Assembly: GCA_025449115.1 (NCBI GenBank)
Contig: JAHLKC010000012.1
Coordinates: 248,001 to 312,000, forward strand
Reading direction: 5' to 3'
Source: Chytridium lagenaria
Taxonomy: Eukaryota > Chytridiomycota > Chytridiomycetes > Chytridiales > Chytridiaceae
DNA: 64,000 nucleotides
Positions within the stretch are counted from its first letter, which is position 1, and each line of letters opens with the position of its first letter. Below, piece after piece: positions 54,253-64,000 of the stretch. Made by a program: the position numbers and the translations under genes. Below the pieces are notes generated by a model. The model worked only from the letters and a program-made list of their open reading frames with translations. It was not told the DNA's origin and searched no databases.

Positions 54253-56531
54253 TCAACGACGAGGGGGAGAATAATGACGATCATCGCGAGGACGAGAAGA
54301 TGAGCCCTTGTCACGGGAACGATCGTCGGACCTATCATTGCGGTCACCGCCCCGCGAGCGAGAATGCTGTGGCTGAGAGTCCCGACGGTCATATCTGTCA
54401 TATCGGTCAGGCTGGGAAGGGAAACGGCCTGATCGGCCTACGTAGCGGGGGGAGTAATTAGATGTCGACGAATGAGAGCCCCGCCGTGACGACGAAAATC
54501 TGTTGCCACTCGTATTGTTGAACGAATGTGCCGCGGAGAACCGTGGACATGAACGAAGACCACAGTAGCGGCGACCACAAGGAAGCTGACAGTCCTCATA
54601 CACATGATCGTCAGAGGAGGAGCAATGGCGGCAAAAGGGGCGTTTGTCTGAAGAGGAAGCGGATGAAGCCGAAATACCCAAAGAACGCAAATCCTTGGAT
54701 CGTGAGAGAGCCAAATCATCAGCGAGTTGGCGAGCCGAAACCACAGACGGGTCAATTTGACCCACTTTAAGGACGGATGCGAAGTAATGCACAAGTTGGG
54801 TAGTCGTACAATGCGACAGGGTGGTAGAAATAGTTTGGGCGAGTTGCGCGCAATTCGTGATGCGGCGAGGAGTGATTAAATCGGCACCTGGAAGTCCGTG
54901 GGAGGTGGTCATTGATTGCATGTGCGAATGGAGGGAGAGCAATTTGGATGACAAAGCCTTCGGAGAAGAGAAGGAACTTCCAGCCGGAACGCCAATCGGG
55001 TTTAAGAGAGCTGCCCCGTGCTCTGCTAAAAGGTCACGAAGGACGTGTGCGAACATGCCCGCTGGAGCCGTGGGCGGGAGGCTCTGATGGAGCGAAGTAT
55101 TAGCCGCTGAGAAACGAAGCGGAACGCCAAAATTTTACTAAGAAGGTGGGAATTGAACCACGAGCCCTCCTCAAAGGTAAGCAGGAAAGCGGAGAGCCCA
55201 AGGACAGAGACGTGTCGAGGGGAGACCAAAATTTGAGACCAAGCAGAGATGGGAATGAAAAGAGAGCCCGAAATGGCACACGATAGAAAGCAAGAGCAGC
55301 AAAAGGAACGACCAACGCATGGAGCGGGAAATAAGGCGGAGGCGCCAAAAACGAAGAAGATACGAATGATCCTTAGTAGAAAGATGAAGACGTAGGGAAA
55401 GCCTGCACAAGATGAAGAAACGCAAGACCAAAAGAGTGGAGTCCATGACCAGAACGCGCTTGTACCAAGGAGGGGAAGAAGCCTGACTGTAGAAAGGGAA
55501 GGCAAAGAGACAACGAGAGAGGCCAAAGGCAGAGGGAAAAGAAAGAAAGGCAAAAGAAGAAAGGTCTATGAATCCCTTCCCAGAGGGAAGGGAGAACCTT
55601 AACACATCCTCTGTTTGGGAAGGCCTCAAAAAGAATGGAGGGACAAAAAAATATTGAGCGCGGAACACACCTGAAGGATTGTACACGACAAAGGCTCATC
55701 ATAAAGGTGTTGGCCAATATCAAGGAGAGGGTCAACCGAGTGGGAGGGAGCCGGAGATGGAGTCGCAGGGACCGTAGGAGCTGCCGGGGGAACTAAAGAG
55801 CCTTGGAAAGCAGCCAGGATGGAACGCAAAAGGGATTCTGTGGACGCGGGAGGTGTGGCTGGAGCCTGCGCTGTGGCGCCGGAAGGCGGAGGGATGACCG
55901 GAGGAGCGCCAGCAGGAAGAGGGACCCCAGACAACGCGGCGGGTAAAGGAACCAAAACCGGAGGAAGGGTAGCGATTTGAGGTGGGGCCTGGGAAGACGA
56001 AGGACCTGAAGGGTTTGGAATGTGAAAAGATTGGGTAGACGATGGAACCGGAGGAAGAGTCCGAGAAGGGGGAACCAGAAGGAGGGACCGCAGAGGAAGA
56101 AGGCAAAACCATGGGACGATTCAATGATAAAGGGAAATTCGAGGAAGAAAGGCGGGCCGGCGGTGGAAGTTCCCCATCCTCCCAGGAGCGGGGGTCGCGA
56201 AAGAGGGTGTAGAAGAAGAAGAGGACGACGAAGAAGAAGATGGAAGAGAAACCATAAGGGACTCGAGGGGGAAGTCCCACGAGCCTTCCGGAGAAAGCGC
56301 TGGACGAGGGAGAGACTGGAGTGCTGAAAGGAGACGGGGAACCAAGGTAAGTTTGTTCCCAGAAGAGCTGTGGCCAAGAGCACTGAGAGCTTGCTTCAGG
56401 GCGGTGTTAGACATAGCATCCAAGGAGACCAGGTCCACTGAGACGTTCGGGGAAGTGAAAGAAGGGTTCGATGGATCCTCCGAGGAAGGAGGAGTAGAAG
56501 AACGAAGGGAGGGAGTAAGAGGACGGGACAT
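54253..56531 (-). CDS. Element 2 ORF1: gag-like protein with SAP motif and Cys/His knuckle
   Basis: The ATG at 56531 begins MSRPLTPSLRSSTPPSSEDP; a SAP-like DNA-binding motif follows (LDAMSNTALKQALSALGH, SGNKLTLVPRLLSAL; about 56315-56425). A Pro/Ser/Ala-rich linker ends DIGQHLYDEPLSCTILQ, then a GTGTGTT donor at 55670. The acceptor is near 55107 or 55138, an intron of about 530-560 nt at the same position as in element 1. The second exon gives an all-helical region and a Cys/His stretch FCRHCSSSDDHVYEDCQLPC (about 54610-54670), ending in an Arg/Asp/Ser-rich tail at 54253. One frame change lies near 56100. Confidence 0.7.
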
Positions 56532-56591
56532 AGGGAAAAGAAAGAGAGAAGGAGGGTGGGGATGAGGTGTTCAGACGAGCCGTGGGAGAAT

Positions 56592-56738
56592 CGACAAACG
56601 CTGCTGTGCGTATTGTCGAAAAGAGGAAGAAAATGTGATACTGTCCCATAAACTGCTCGTCTACAATAAAAACCTATCCAAAAAATTCTCCGAGAATTTT
56701 GTGTGACGTGGTTTTTATTTCTGTGTCACGGCAGTTTA
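56592..56738 (-). repeat. Element 2 split direct repeat A1 (147 bp), 5' end of element
   Basis: Same sequence as A2 (50018-50164). Its outermost bases read TAA in the minus direction and act as stop codon for the upstream NSE1-like gene. Confidence 0.92.
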
Positions 56739-57947
56739 ATACAATAATAATTTACTTTCTTTGCGTGATACTTGGGAGGAGGTGGTGCTGACGGCGTCAT
56801 CGTCAAACTGTTGGTGCTGCTGTTGGTGCTGATCGAGAGGGTCGTCCAGCTCCTAAAGAATCAAAATCGTCCAAAATCATGATCACAATTTGCTGATATT
56901 GCAAGGTTACCTGAAGATTCCCACGCTTGCCCACAATCGCTTTCTGGGCATTTTCTCTGATTTGCTGAAAAATAGCGAGTCGCGCAAACGTATGCAAGCG
57001 TCCGTCACATTCCGAGTTTGTACATTTTTCAAACTTGTTATTATAAGCGGGAGAATCTACATCATTACGACTTACCTTGCTCAGAATAGTGTCTTTGCAA
57101 AGGGTACAGCTGTAGACATTGTCGTCAAACTCATTCCGAATATATTCTTTAAGTTCCATTTGCGATCGAAGACTTAACGAAAGCATGCCGGATCTAAATA
57201 ATTTATCAGACGATCAAACGGCATATGCCGTACTTCTCCGGTCAACCACTTTTCCTGAATCAGTTTATCCACGATATCCTCAGCGTTCTTTTTTGTCAAT
57301 GCGGCTTTACTTTGCTGCTTTCGTCATAGCTTCGATACTACGTACTTGGAATTGAAAGTTCTCTGCGCTGACGATGAGAGCAACCTGGTAATAGATCAGC
57401 CCGTAAAAGTAAATATATAACTCACCACTCTCTTGACAAAGGCAAGTTCGGTAACGCTAAAAGTGGTTGCCAATTGAGAAGCATCGTCACTGTTTAGATT
57501 AATCTTGTAAAAGCGTTAATCTTTATGTACAAAAAAGCAACGTACCAGCGCCCAATGTCTCCGTCCAGTCTCCATAGATAAAGCTGACGACAACTTCATA
57601 TCAATTGGAAACAAACTTTCATTGATCACCGACACGAAATCATCAAAAGCAGCTTTATCATATTCAACTAGAAACTATTTAGCTTCCGTCGTAGCTACCA
57701 AAAGAAACTCACGGTCGTGCTTGTCGCAGCAATACTTGAACAAGGATAAAGCATCATCGTGAGTTCCGAATTTTGTTGAGAGCCAGCAGTGCAAGAAGAG
57801 TCGATGTGCTTTTTGGAAGTTTTCGCTTACGGGACGCGGTGGGGCTGTTACTGAACCAGAAGGGGCCGCCTCCTGATCACTCTCATCGTCCGAGTCTCTG
57901 GACACATGCTTCTCTTTATCGGCTGTTAACCTCCTCCTTGAAAAGCC
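56736..57947 (-). CDS. NSMCE1: SMC5/6 complex subunit NSE1-like (RING-like C-terminus)
   Basis: NSE1 is a winged-helix and RING-type subunit of the SMC5-SMC6 genome-stability complex. Readable segments: FQKAHRLFLHCWLSTKFGTH (about 57755-57815), HWALxNLNSDDASQLATTFS with VTELAFVKRVVVALIVSAEN (about 57370-57560), IQEKWLTGE, ELKEYIRNEFDDNVYSCTLC and CTNSECDGRLHTFARLAIFQ (about 56965-57025). The RING is degenerate: the expected last Cys pair is not seen. After an intron (about 56853-56909) the tail is Gln-rich (DQHQQQHQQFDDD) and ends SKLLLY, with the stop codon formed by the first bases of element 2. The N-terminal start is unresolved; the 5' boundary given is a guess. Confidence 0.65.
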
Positions 57948-58683
57948 AAAGCATAAACTTGTTTAGCATCGAATATTTAGAAGGGAGCCCATCAGCTCTC
58001 TCTCACCGTTGTGAGCCTGCCTGGCTTGCTCGCTGTCTCGTTTCTCTCGTCATCCTTGCTTGTCAGCTCAAATCTTTTTTCAAACGGAGGAGGTCCAACA
58101 AACAACCTCGAAAGCCCAGGGCATTCTCACAGAACTGAATATCAAATAGCCTTCTCTGGAACTCCCAGCTTGACATGTCTTTGGAATCAACGTTCATCAT
58201 TAAACCCCACATGCCCTTCCCCCTAGAAAGTTTTAAGTCCTCTGGATCCTAAATGGGCGATAAAGATGGAATGGAGAGATTTGGACACTGCTGCCGAGTA
58301 CCATGACGGAGTTTTTGTAGGGTGATTCTGTTGCAACGAAATTATATGGGACATGAGAACTCCAGAGAGTCGGAGATACGGTCAATTAAACGGGGGCTTC
58401 AGCAGATGCGGAGGAGAGCTTTGTTGGAACCTTGACGAGCGCGTTGAAAGGCGCCGGATAACAAGATATGAAGCTCACGTTTCCGATGTGGGATTAAGTA
58501 ATACTGGGTCTATTGAATAAAGAAAGACAGACGTGCAGGCAGACTCTATTAGGACTTGCGTATGCAAAAAAAAAAAGCGACAGAATGATTTATATCTATT
58601 TAATAAATTAATCTGCAGAAAACTCTGCAGAAAAACTCAGATATCAACAAGAGACACGAGGGCAGTGTTTTGGGGTCACCAAT
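57948..58683. other. Interval with an unassigned minus-strand ORF fragment
   Basis: Between the NSE1-like gene and the CCDC39 end. On the minus strand DPEDLKLSRGKGMWGLMMNV and SSWEFQRRLFDIQFCENALG (about 58120-58250) look protein-like and follow an acceptor-like CCCATTTAG, so a small gene or 5' exons may be present. I cannot name it. No RNA gene is recognised. Confidence 0.35.
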
Positions 58684-61600
58684 TCATCTGTTTGAGCCTT
58701 CCTTACTATTCCTACTTCCCAAACTATTAATACTTGCACTGCTTGCAACACTGCTAGGTCTGGCAGGCTTTTTGATACGCTTCGCACCAGTGATTGACCC
58801 CATTTTCTCACTCGGAGTAGGAGATTCCGTCGTCGAACCCCCAAATCCAGTCCTTTCCGGTACTTTTGGTGGGAGCTGATAGCGGCTATCGAGATAGTTA
58901 GTTGAAAGTTCTCGTGTAAGGCTCTTACAGTTTATACTGATAACCCCCGATTTATCACCTGGACTGTTAGGCAAACTGCCTGTGGAGTATCTCGATCGAG
59001 TACCACCTGATGCACTGCCAGAAGTGACGCGGGGGACTTGTCCAGAAAGACGGAGAGGTACAATACCACCTCCACCGCCGCCGGTGAGGGAAGACCGGGA
59101 GGAGGTCCGGGAGGCGGCGCCACGACCGCGGCTACTACTACTTGAAGCTTCGCTAAGGTCATCGCGGATGGAGCTTGCTCGTGATGGAACCCTTGAGACT
59201 TGACGTGACGGAAGACTTATGGATTTCTGTTCAAAATTTTAGCTGTTTCCTCCATGCCCCTTCGTACCTCTGTGTAAAGCTGACTGACTCTATTCACAAT
59301 CTCGGGGTACTGTTCCATAATTTTCGTGAGCTCCGTAAGCACGAGATTCCCCAAGTCCTTGCATTCCCTTATCTTGAAATCTATTTCATCTTTTGATGAC
59401 TCTGGGACGGCTTTCCGAAGTTCTTTTGAATACCGCACAGCCGACTTGTAGGCACGTTCTCTCTTACTTTCCTGATCTTTCAGCTCTTTATCCATAGATG
59501 CCAGCTTATTTTCAATAACAGTTATGGCTTGAATTCGAGCGGACTCGTCGGAAGAGAGGTTGGACAGGGCGCGTTCAAGTTCTTGGAGGTTGTATTGCAT
59601 CATTTGTATTTCGTTGCGCTTGGCTTTGTAGCGTTCCATGGCGGTTTGATATTGCTAACAAATATTGTTAGTAAGTGACTTAGTTAGAATCACGCGCACC
59701 TGTTCGAGCATTTCCTTGTGCTGGACGTCAGTCGCATTAAGTTCCGCTCGGTAAAGACTATGGCATAGTTGGCATGAGTGAATATACAAAATCCGTTTCT
59801 TACTTCATCCTGTAATTCTCATTTCGATCATTCATAAGTCTAAGTGTATTCTCCAGCGCCTTAATCTCCTTCTCCGCCTTCCTAATCTTTGCATCCAGCT
59901 CATCACCCTCCCTTTGTAGCGCCTCCTTCTCCTGTGCAGCACGGATAACATAAAACGCTTGTGAATGTTCCTCCTCCCCTTCTTCAGGTGCAAACTGCGT
60001 CATGAGAATCTCATATCTCCTCCTAAGTTTTTCGACTTTGCCGACACGCTCTCGAAGCTCGGCGCAAGCGGAATGACGCTCTTCTTCAACGTTTTTGGTT
60101 TGGACGCGAAGCATGTCGTTGTGAATGGTAATTTCTTTTGTACGTTCTTCTAGGGCGAGTTGAAGCTGGATTTGACGGCTTTCAAGTCCGAATACCTTGA
60201 TATGTTAGCTTAATCAACTAATCATATAAGGATGTTTGGATCTAACCTCATCCGCCTTTGCATTTAGAAATCCGCGGAGTTTACGAAGTTCAAGCCTTAG
60301 AATATTCTCTTCAACCATTAGTTCTTCCTTCTCCCGAACTTTTGCGTTTAATTGATGGCTCTGTACTCATTTAAGACACAGTTTTGTGACATTTATTTTA
60401 CCGCGCTGTCTGTGTAGAGATTAAGCTCATCAATCTCTTCTTTGACTGAATCTCCCTCCTTTTGCAAGCCATCCATCTTGCGTTTCGCTTGCCTACATAT
60501 ATATCAAATCATAAACTTGTTACCGTCTGTACCGCAAATCTTCCTGAGATTTTTTAACTGGTTGTTGAGAAGAGTAACTTCTTCGTTTGATTTCAAGTTC
60601 CACGTTCAATTCATCAATACGCTTAAGAAGCAGATCCTTTTCCTCATCTGTGCGATCACCCTAAAATTCTTATACTTCGAACGAAACTTTGATAAACTAA
60701 CCTGTGCTCTTCTGATTTGCGCTCAAGCTGCTGGATTTGAAATTCTTGAGCGGTATAAAAGAGCTTGCTGTTTAAGAGCTTCTTGGTCCAACCTTATTAT
60801 TATGCGTTAGTTTAATAGTTGGTTTCGGACCTAGAAAAGGCTCACTTGTGGATATTACTTCTCAGGTTTTTCAAAGCAGCTTCACCGCCTGTAATTTCTG
60901 CATGAAATTCTTCTCGTCTGCTTTAATTTAAAAAGCTCCTGTGTTTTCTTAAAATCTATATCGAGTTAAAGGTTGAAGGCATGAACTATACGTTGCTCCC
61001 GGATAATCTTCAGTCCCTGTCCATCTCTTTGCTACGATATTCTTCTTCCTTCAAAATTTCTTGAAGCTATATAACATGTCAAAATAATACCATTTAATAA
61101 GAACGCCAAACCTCATGAGCCTTTGCTTCAAGTGTCATAGTCTCGCCGGTAACTTTCGCGAGTTTATCCCTTAAATTCACTCTCTTTTCTTTCTCTTTAT
61201 CAAGCCGCATCTGTTTATCACGGAGGTCAGATTTCATATTCTGAATCTCGTTCCGTTTATTTTGCAGCTCGCTTGACGCTATAGAATGATTAAAACTCAT
61301 ATTGCTACGTATCTCACTTTTATTAAGTGTTGTGCGGAGGACGTCAACGTCATCTTGAAACTGAGAAAAGTGGGATTGCTCCTGACTCAGCTCCGCCCTG
61401 AATCTATGTAAGAAAATCGGCTCATATTTCTGGTGTACCTAAATTTGCTGACAGTACGATCAAGGACCCCGATCCTTTTCTCTAGCTCAATGTTATTTTG
61501 CAACTGATTATCGAGGAAAGCTTGTTTTTCGTCGATGATGGATTGTTTATCTTTAATGTCATCCTAAGTAGAGTAAGAATTACAGTGATTCCAATGACCT

Positions 61601-62557
61601 ACACATGTACATACCTTTGATTTTTGATATCTGTCTTGTGAGTCAGTAATATCGTGGTCTCGATTTTGCATAGTTCGAAGTGCCGTCTCCCATTGGTTGA
61701 TAAGATCTTGCCGTTCCATATGAAGTCGTTTAAATTCTTCTGTCGTCTTATCCAGCTCAATTTGAGCCACCTGGGTCTCTGTCACCTATTGATGTCATTA
61801 ATTCCTATTTTGCTTTAAAATCAACCTCTGCGCTGAGAATCGATTTCCGCTTGTTTACTTCCGTCATGAGTTTTTCGGTGGCAAGGTTTAATTCTTTGAT
61901 ACGAATATCATCCTCCTTTGTATACTTCAAAAGCGCAAAGTTATCCTCCTCCTTCTCGGACTGTACTCTGAGCCATTCATCAAGTTCCTCCTTTTCAAGT
62001 TTCAACTCTGTTCGAATAGTCTCGATTTTTTCGTTCCCTTTGTAGATATTATTCTGAATCGTATTCAACTAAACTCGCGTTAGCTATCAAGTTTCAGATA
62101 GCCCGAATGTTATTACATGATCGGTTATTTCCGCAATCTCCTTTTCGATGCTTTTAATCTCTAATGATAATCTCCCGCCCTCCCGCTCAGCGATTTGTTT
62201 CAAGTGGTCCTCTGTTTCTATTTGCCGTGTTTTTGCATCGAATATCCCCTATTTTGCAGTAAATTTCATATCTCTGTGTTTACCCAAACCTGGGTATGTC
62301 TGATCTCTTGCTGAACATTCTTGAGATGCGATACCATTGAATCGGCCCTTGATGTATTGTCATCGAGAACCGCCAAGAGTGAGCTCAAGGCGGTCTCTTT
62401 TGACCGGATCTTTTGCAATTATACGTGAGAAGCTCATTCCAATTGCTACGGCTAAAGTTTATACGAAATTGCATACCTGCTTGCTAAGGGCTTTGTTCTG
62501 GTCATTGGCAAATGGTGGCAGCGAATGCAGATGGATGTTGTCATCAAAGCTGAGCAT
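58684..62557 (-). CDS. CCDC39: CCDC39 (axonemal 96-nm ruler coiled-coil protein)
   Basis: With CCDC40 this protein sets the 96-nm repeat of motile axonemes and is needed for inner dynein arms and the nexin-dynein regulatory complex. The start at 62557 gives [20 protein letters not shown], then NKALSKQ. Long heptad coiled coils run to about 59230 through many short exons. The diagnostic block is [20 protein letters not shown], followed by [20 protein letters not shown] and [20 protein letters not shown] (about 59830-60035), closely matching the animal protein. The C-terminus is Ser/Arg-rich and disordered, ending at TGA 58684. More than ten introns are visible. Its presence implies a motile flagellum. 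Confidence 0.9.
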
Positions 62558-63325
62558 GTTGTCCACACTGTGTTTGTCAAAATGCGGATTTGTCAAGTTG
62601 GACTTATTTGACTTGTCCTTTGTAGGATGAACAAGACATTCAAGTCACCACAGATGGCAATCATCGTCCGAGAGGCGTCGTGCCGAAAGAAAAGTTCGAA
62701 GGCTTTGAAGAGGGCTAGGTAGAATTATAAACCATTGATACGTTAAATTTCTTGCGCATGGTATCATTCATGTACTAAAAGAGCGTTCTTGATTGGAAAA
62801 TCGACGTCATTCCATTGCCTCGCTTTCTCAGTCGAGGTTCGCAATCACTTTCGCAACAACTTCATCTCTTTAAATCGTAGGTGGGTTGTCTTGTTATACC
62901 AGCTGGTCCGACGTCTTGAGTACGGGTAGGTAATGACGTCCCATTCAACCGATTCAGACTAAGGATTCCACTCGAGTAGTATCCCTCTTTGTTTGCCAAT
63001 GTCAACAGCCAGTAAGTTGATTTTGGATGGGATGGATGGGATGAGAAGGTTGGCGATATTACGGTAAGACCTCAATACTTGTAAAGTAAAGAAATCTTGA
63101 AACCCATCAACTGCTCCGCATCACCACTACTCCTCACCCAACATATTCAATCCAGTCACCGATAGTCGCGTTCGTAAGCCTGTATTCAGACTTTTAATCT
63201 GTAGGATTTAGTGAATAACCTAAATCCTACAGTGATAAAGATCATTGTTCATGAATCAACTTAAGGATAGCAACGGGATACGCTTGCGAATTGTTGACAT
63301 CAAATCAAATCGATATATTAAGTGT
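62558..63325. other. Intergenic interval with a perfect inverted repeat
   Basis: Between the CCDC39 start and the stop of the USP gene upstream on the minus strand. No gene is recognised. It contains CTGTAGGATTTA (63199-63210), a 10-nt spacer, and TAAATCCTACAG (63221-63232), a perfect 12-bp inverted repeat. Confidence 0.45.
63199..63232. repeat. Perfect 12-bp inverted repeat with 10-nt spacer
   Basis: Arms at 63199-63210 and 63221-63232. It lies about 95 bp past the stop of the USP-like gene, so it could form a hairpin in that gene's 3' UTR or serve as a dimeric protein site upstream of CCDC39. Confidence 0.75.
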
Positions 63326-64000
63326 CTACGTTTTTAACAATGTCCTTAGTGAACTATCTTCAACATATACGAGGCAATATGGGTTCGTATTAGACCCGCT
63401 CGTATCCCCAAAAATCTCACTCTGGTGATTTTCGACCACAGACACAACAGAATCATTATACTTCAACCATCGTTCTCCCTTCCCCTCCTCTCCGTAATCC
63501 CTCAAATATATCCAATAATGACCATACTGAGCTTCGCCTTGGTGAAACAGAACAGCATGGAGCACGTAAGGCTTGTTTTGGAATGGCTCATAAAGTCGAT
63601 CAAGTTGATCCGTGATAGCTGATATCTGCGCATCAAGTTGTTTGACGGCTTCTTCACGCTCTGATACCATCTCGGTGAGGTAAAAGACGGATTCGTAGAA
63701 GGCCGGATTTTCGTCCTCGTTTTCTTGAAGTGAATTTAACGCGTCCTGCAACACCGTCGACGAAATGTCGTCGCGATGAGATTGTAGAGCGCCTAGCTCT
63801 TTTATTAAGGCTTTTTCTTCACGTCGCTTCTCTTCGATAGCGGCCTCGTTGTCCACAAGATACCGGTCCAGAAAGATTCGTTCGTGAATCTTCATGAACA
63901 TGTTGGATTTAAATGTCGAATGCATCTCGACGCTATATTGTACTCGCTTAAATATGTTGATAAGCAAAATGTGAACCATGGAGAAGTAAAGAAGTAAAGA
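63326..64000 (-). CDS. Ubiquitin-specific protease (Ubp2/USP25-28 type), C-terminal part
   Basis: Deubiquitinating cysteine protease; only the last part is in the window, and the frame stays open to the right edge. The His box is clear: YVLHAVLFHQGEAQYGHYWI (about 63515-63575), then RWLKYNDSVVSVVE with the usual WxKYND segment and NPYCLVYVEDS near the end. A coiled-coil stretch (KRREEKALIKELGALQSHRD) precedes it, which with GHYWIY resembles the Ubp2/USP25/USP28 group. The stop is at 63326. The Cys box lies outside. Substrate is unknown. Confidence 0.85.
   Translation of the reverse strand, partial: SLLLYFSMVHILLINIFKRVQYSVEMHSTFKSNMFMKIHERIFLDRYLVDNEAAIEEKRREEKALIKELGALQSHRDDISSTVLQDALNSLQENEDENPAFYESVFYLTEMVSEREEAVKQLDAQISAITDQLDRLYEPFQNKPYVLHAVLFHQGEAQYGHYWIYLRDYGEEGKGERWLKYNDSVVSVVENHQSEIFGDTSGSNTNPYCLVYVEDSSLRTLLKT

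Larger units (their letters stand above)
49830..56738 (-). mobile_element. Element 2: DIRS/Ngaro-type tyrosine-recombinase retrotransposon (minus strand)
   Basis: About 6.9 kb. In element orientation: A1 (56738-56592), ORF1, RT-RNase H, YR, B1 (50204-50165), A2 (50164-50018), B2 (49869-49830), the same split-repeat order as element 1 but with unrelated repeat sequences. Coding content is gag-like with SAP motif and Cys/His knuckle, RT/RNase H and tyrosine recombinase. No target duplication is seen. It sits between the NSE1-like gene and the Sld3-like gene, all on the minus strand; its first three bases supply the apparent stop codon of the NSE1-like gene. Several frameshifts interrupt pol. 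Confidence 0.9.

Noticed and set aside
55026..55735. Phe/Leu/Ser-rich minus-strand ORFs, membrane-like
   Set aside because: They lie in the predicted intron of element 2 ORF1 and look like low-complexity readings.
1..64000. CRISPR arrays, bacterial operons or rRNA genes
   Set aside because: No regularly spaced short repeats, no ribosome binding sites and no rRNA signatures; the window is eukaryotic with spliceosomal introns.

Overview
This window is nuclear DNA of a compact, intron-rich eukaryote, most likely a zoosporic (flagellated) early-diverging fungus of chytrid type. The fungal signals are a tryptophan synthase with alpha and beta domains in one gene (TRP5 type) and an APSES/KilA-N plus ankyrin cell-cycle transcription factor (MBF type). 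The flagellar signals are meckelin (TMEM67), a TXNDC15-like protein, profilin-4 (PFN4) and CCDC39, proteins of ciliated cells that most terrestrial fungi have lost. Introns are many and mostly about 37-100 nt. I read about 27 genes; most can be followed across exons by family motifs.

Layout. 1-2846: 3' part of symplekin (+). 2856-9110: a tyrosine-recombinase (YR) retrotransposon of the DIRS/Ngaro type, with split direct repeats in the order A1-ORFs-B1-A2-B2. 9238-24251: seipin, an unrecognised gene, galactokinase, a PPR protein, an MBF-type factor, a gene-poor 2.2 kb and an ankyrin protein. 24296-49820: a very dense run with a mitochondrial carrier, methionyl-tRNA synthetase with a WHEP domain, POLD3, XLF/NHEJ1, GGPP synthase, a GST-like membrane protein, meckelin, PFN4, EMC4, ORC1, TXNDC15-like, TRP5, NDUFA13, ADA2, PTRHD1 and a possible Sld3/Treslin-like protein. 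49830-56738: a second DIRS/Ngaro element, on the minus strand. 56736-64000: an NSE1-like SMC5/6 subunit, CCDC39 and the 3' part of a USP-family deubiquitinase.

Spacing is extreme. Divergent start codons lie 38-60 bp apart in five places, one convergent pair shares a TTAA as both stop codons, and same-strand neighbours are 23-44 bp apart in three places. The two retroelements fit this economy: each sits in the sense direction directly behind the stop codon of the gene upstream (9 bp and 0 bp).

The most unusual features are in the elements. Both carry, between A2 and B2, a tRNA-like fold with a T-loop that matches the Pol III B box; in element 2 it is a three-way junction of three perfect 8-bp stems. 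Both also share a Cys/His cluster with nearly fixed spacing in the N-terminal part of the YR protein.

A caution: many genes and both elements are interrupted by single-base frameshifts, often next to short homopolymers, while protein similarity continues in the next frame. This looks more like uncorrected long-read indels than pseudogenes, so reading frames here are reconstructions.
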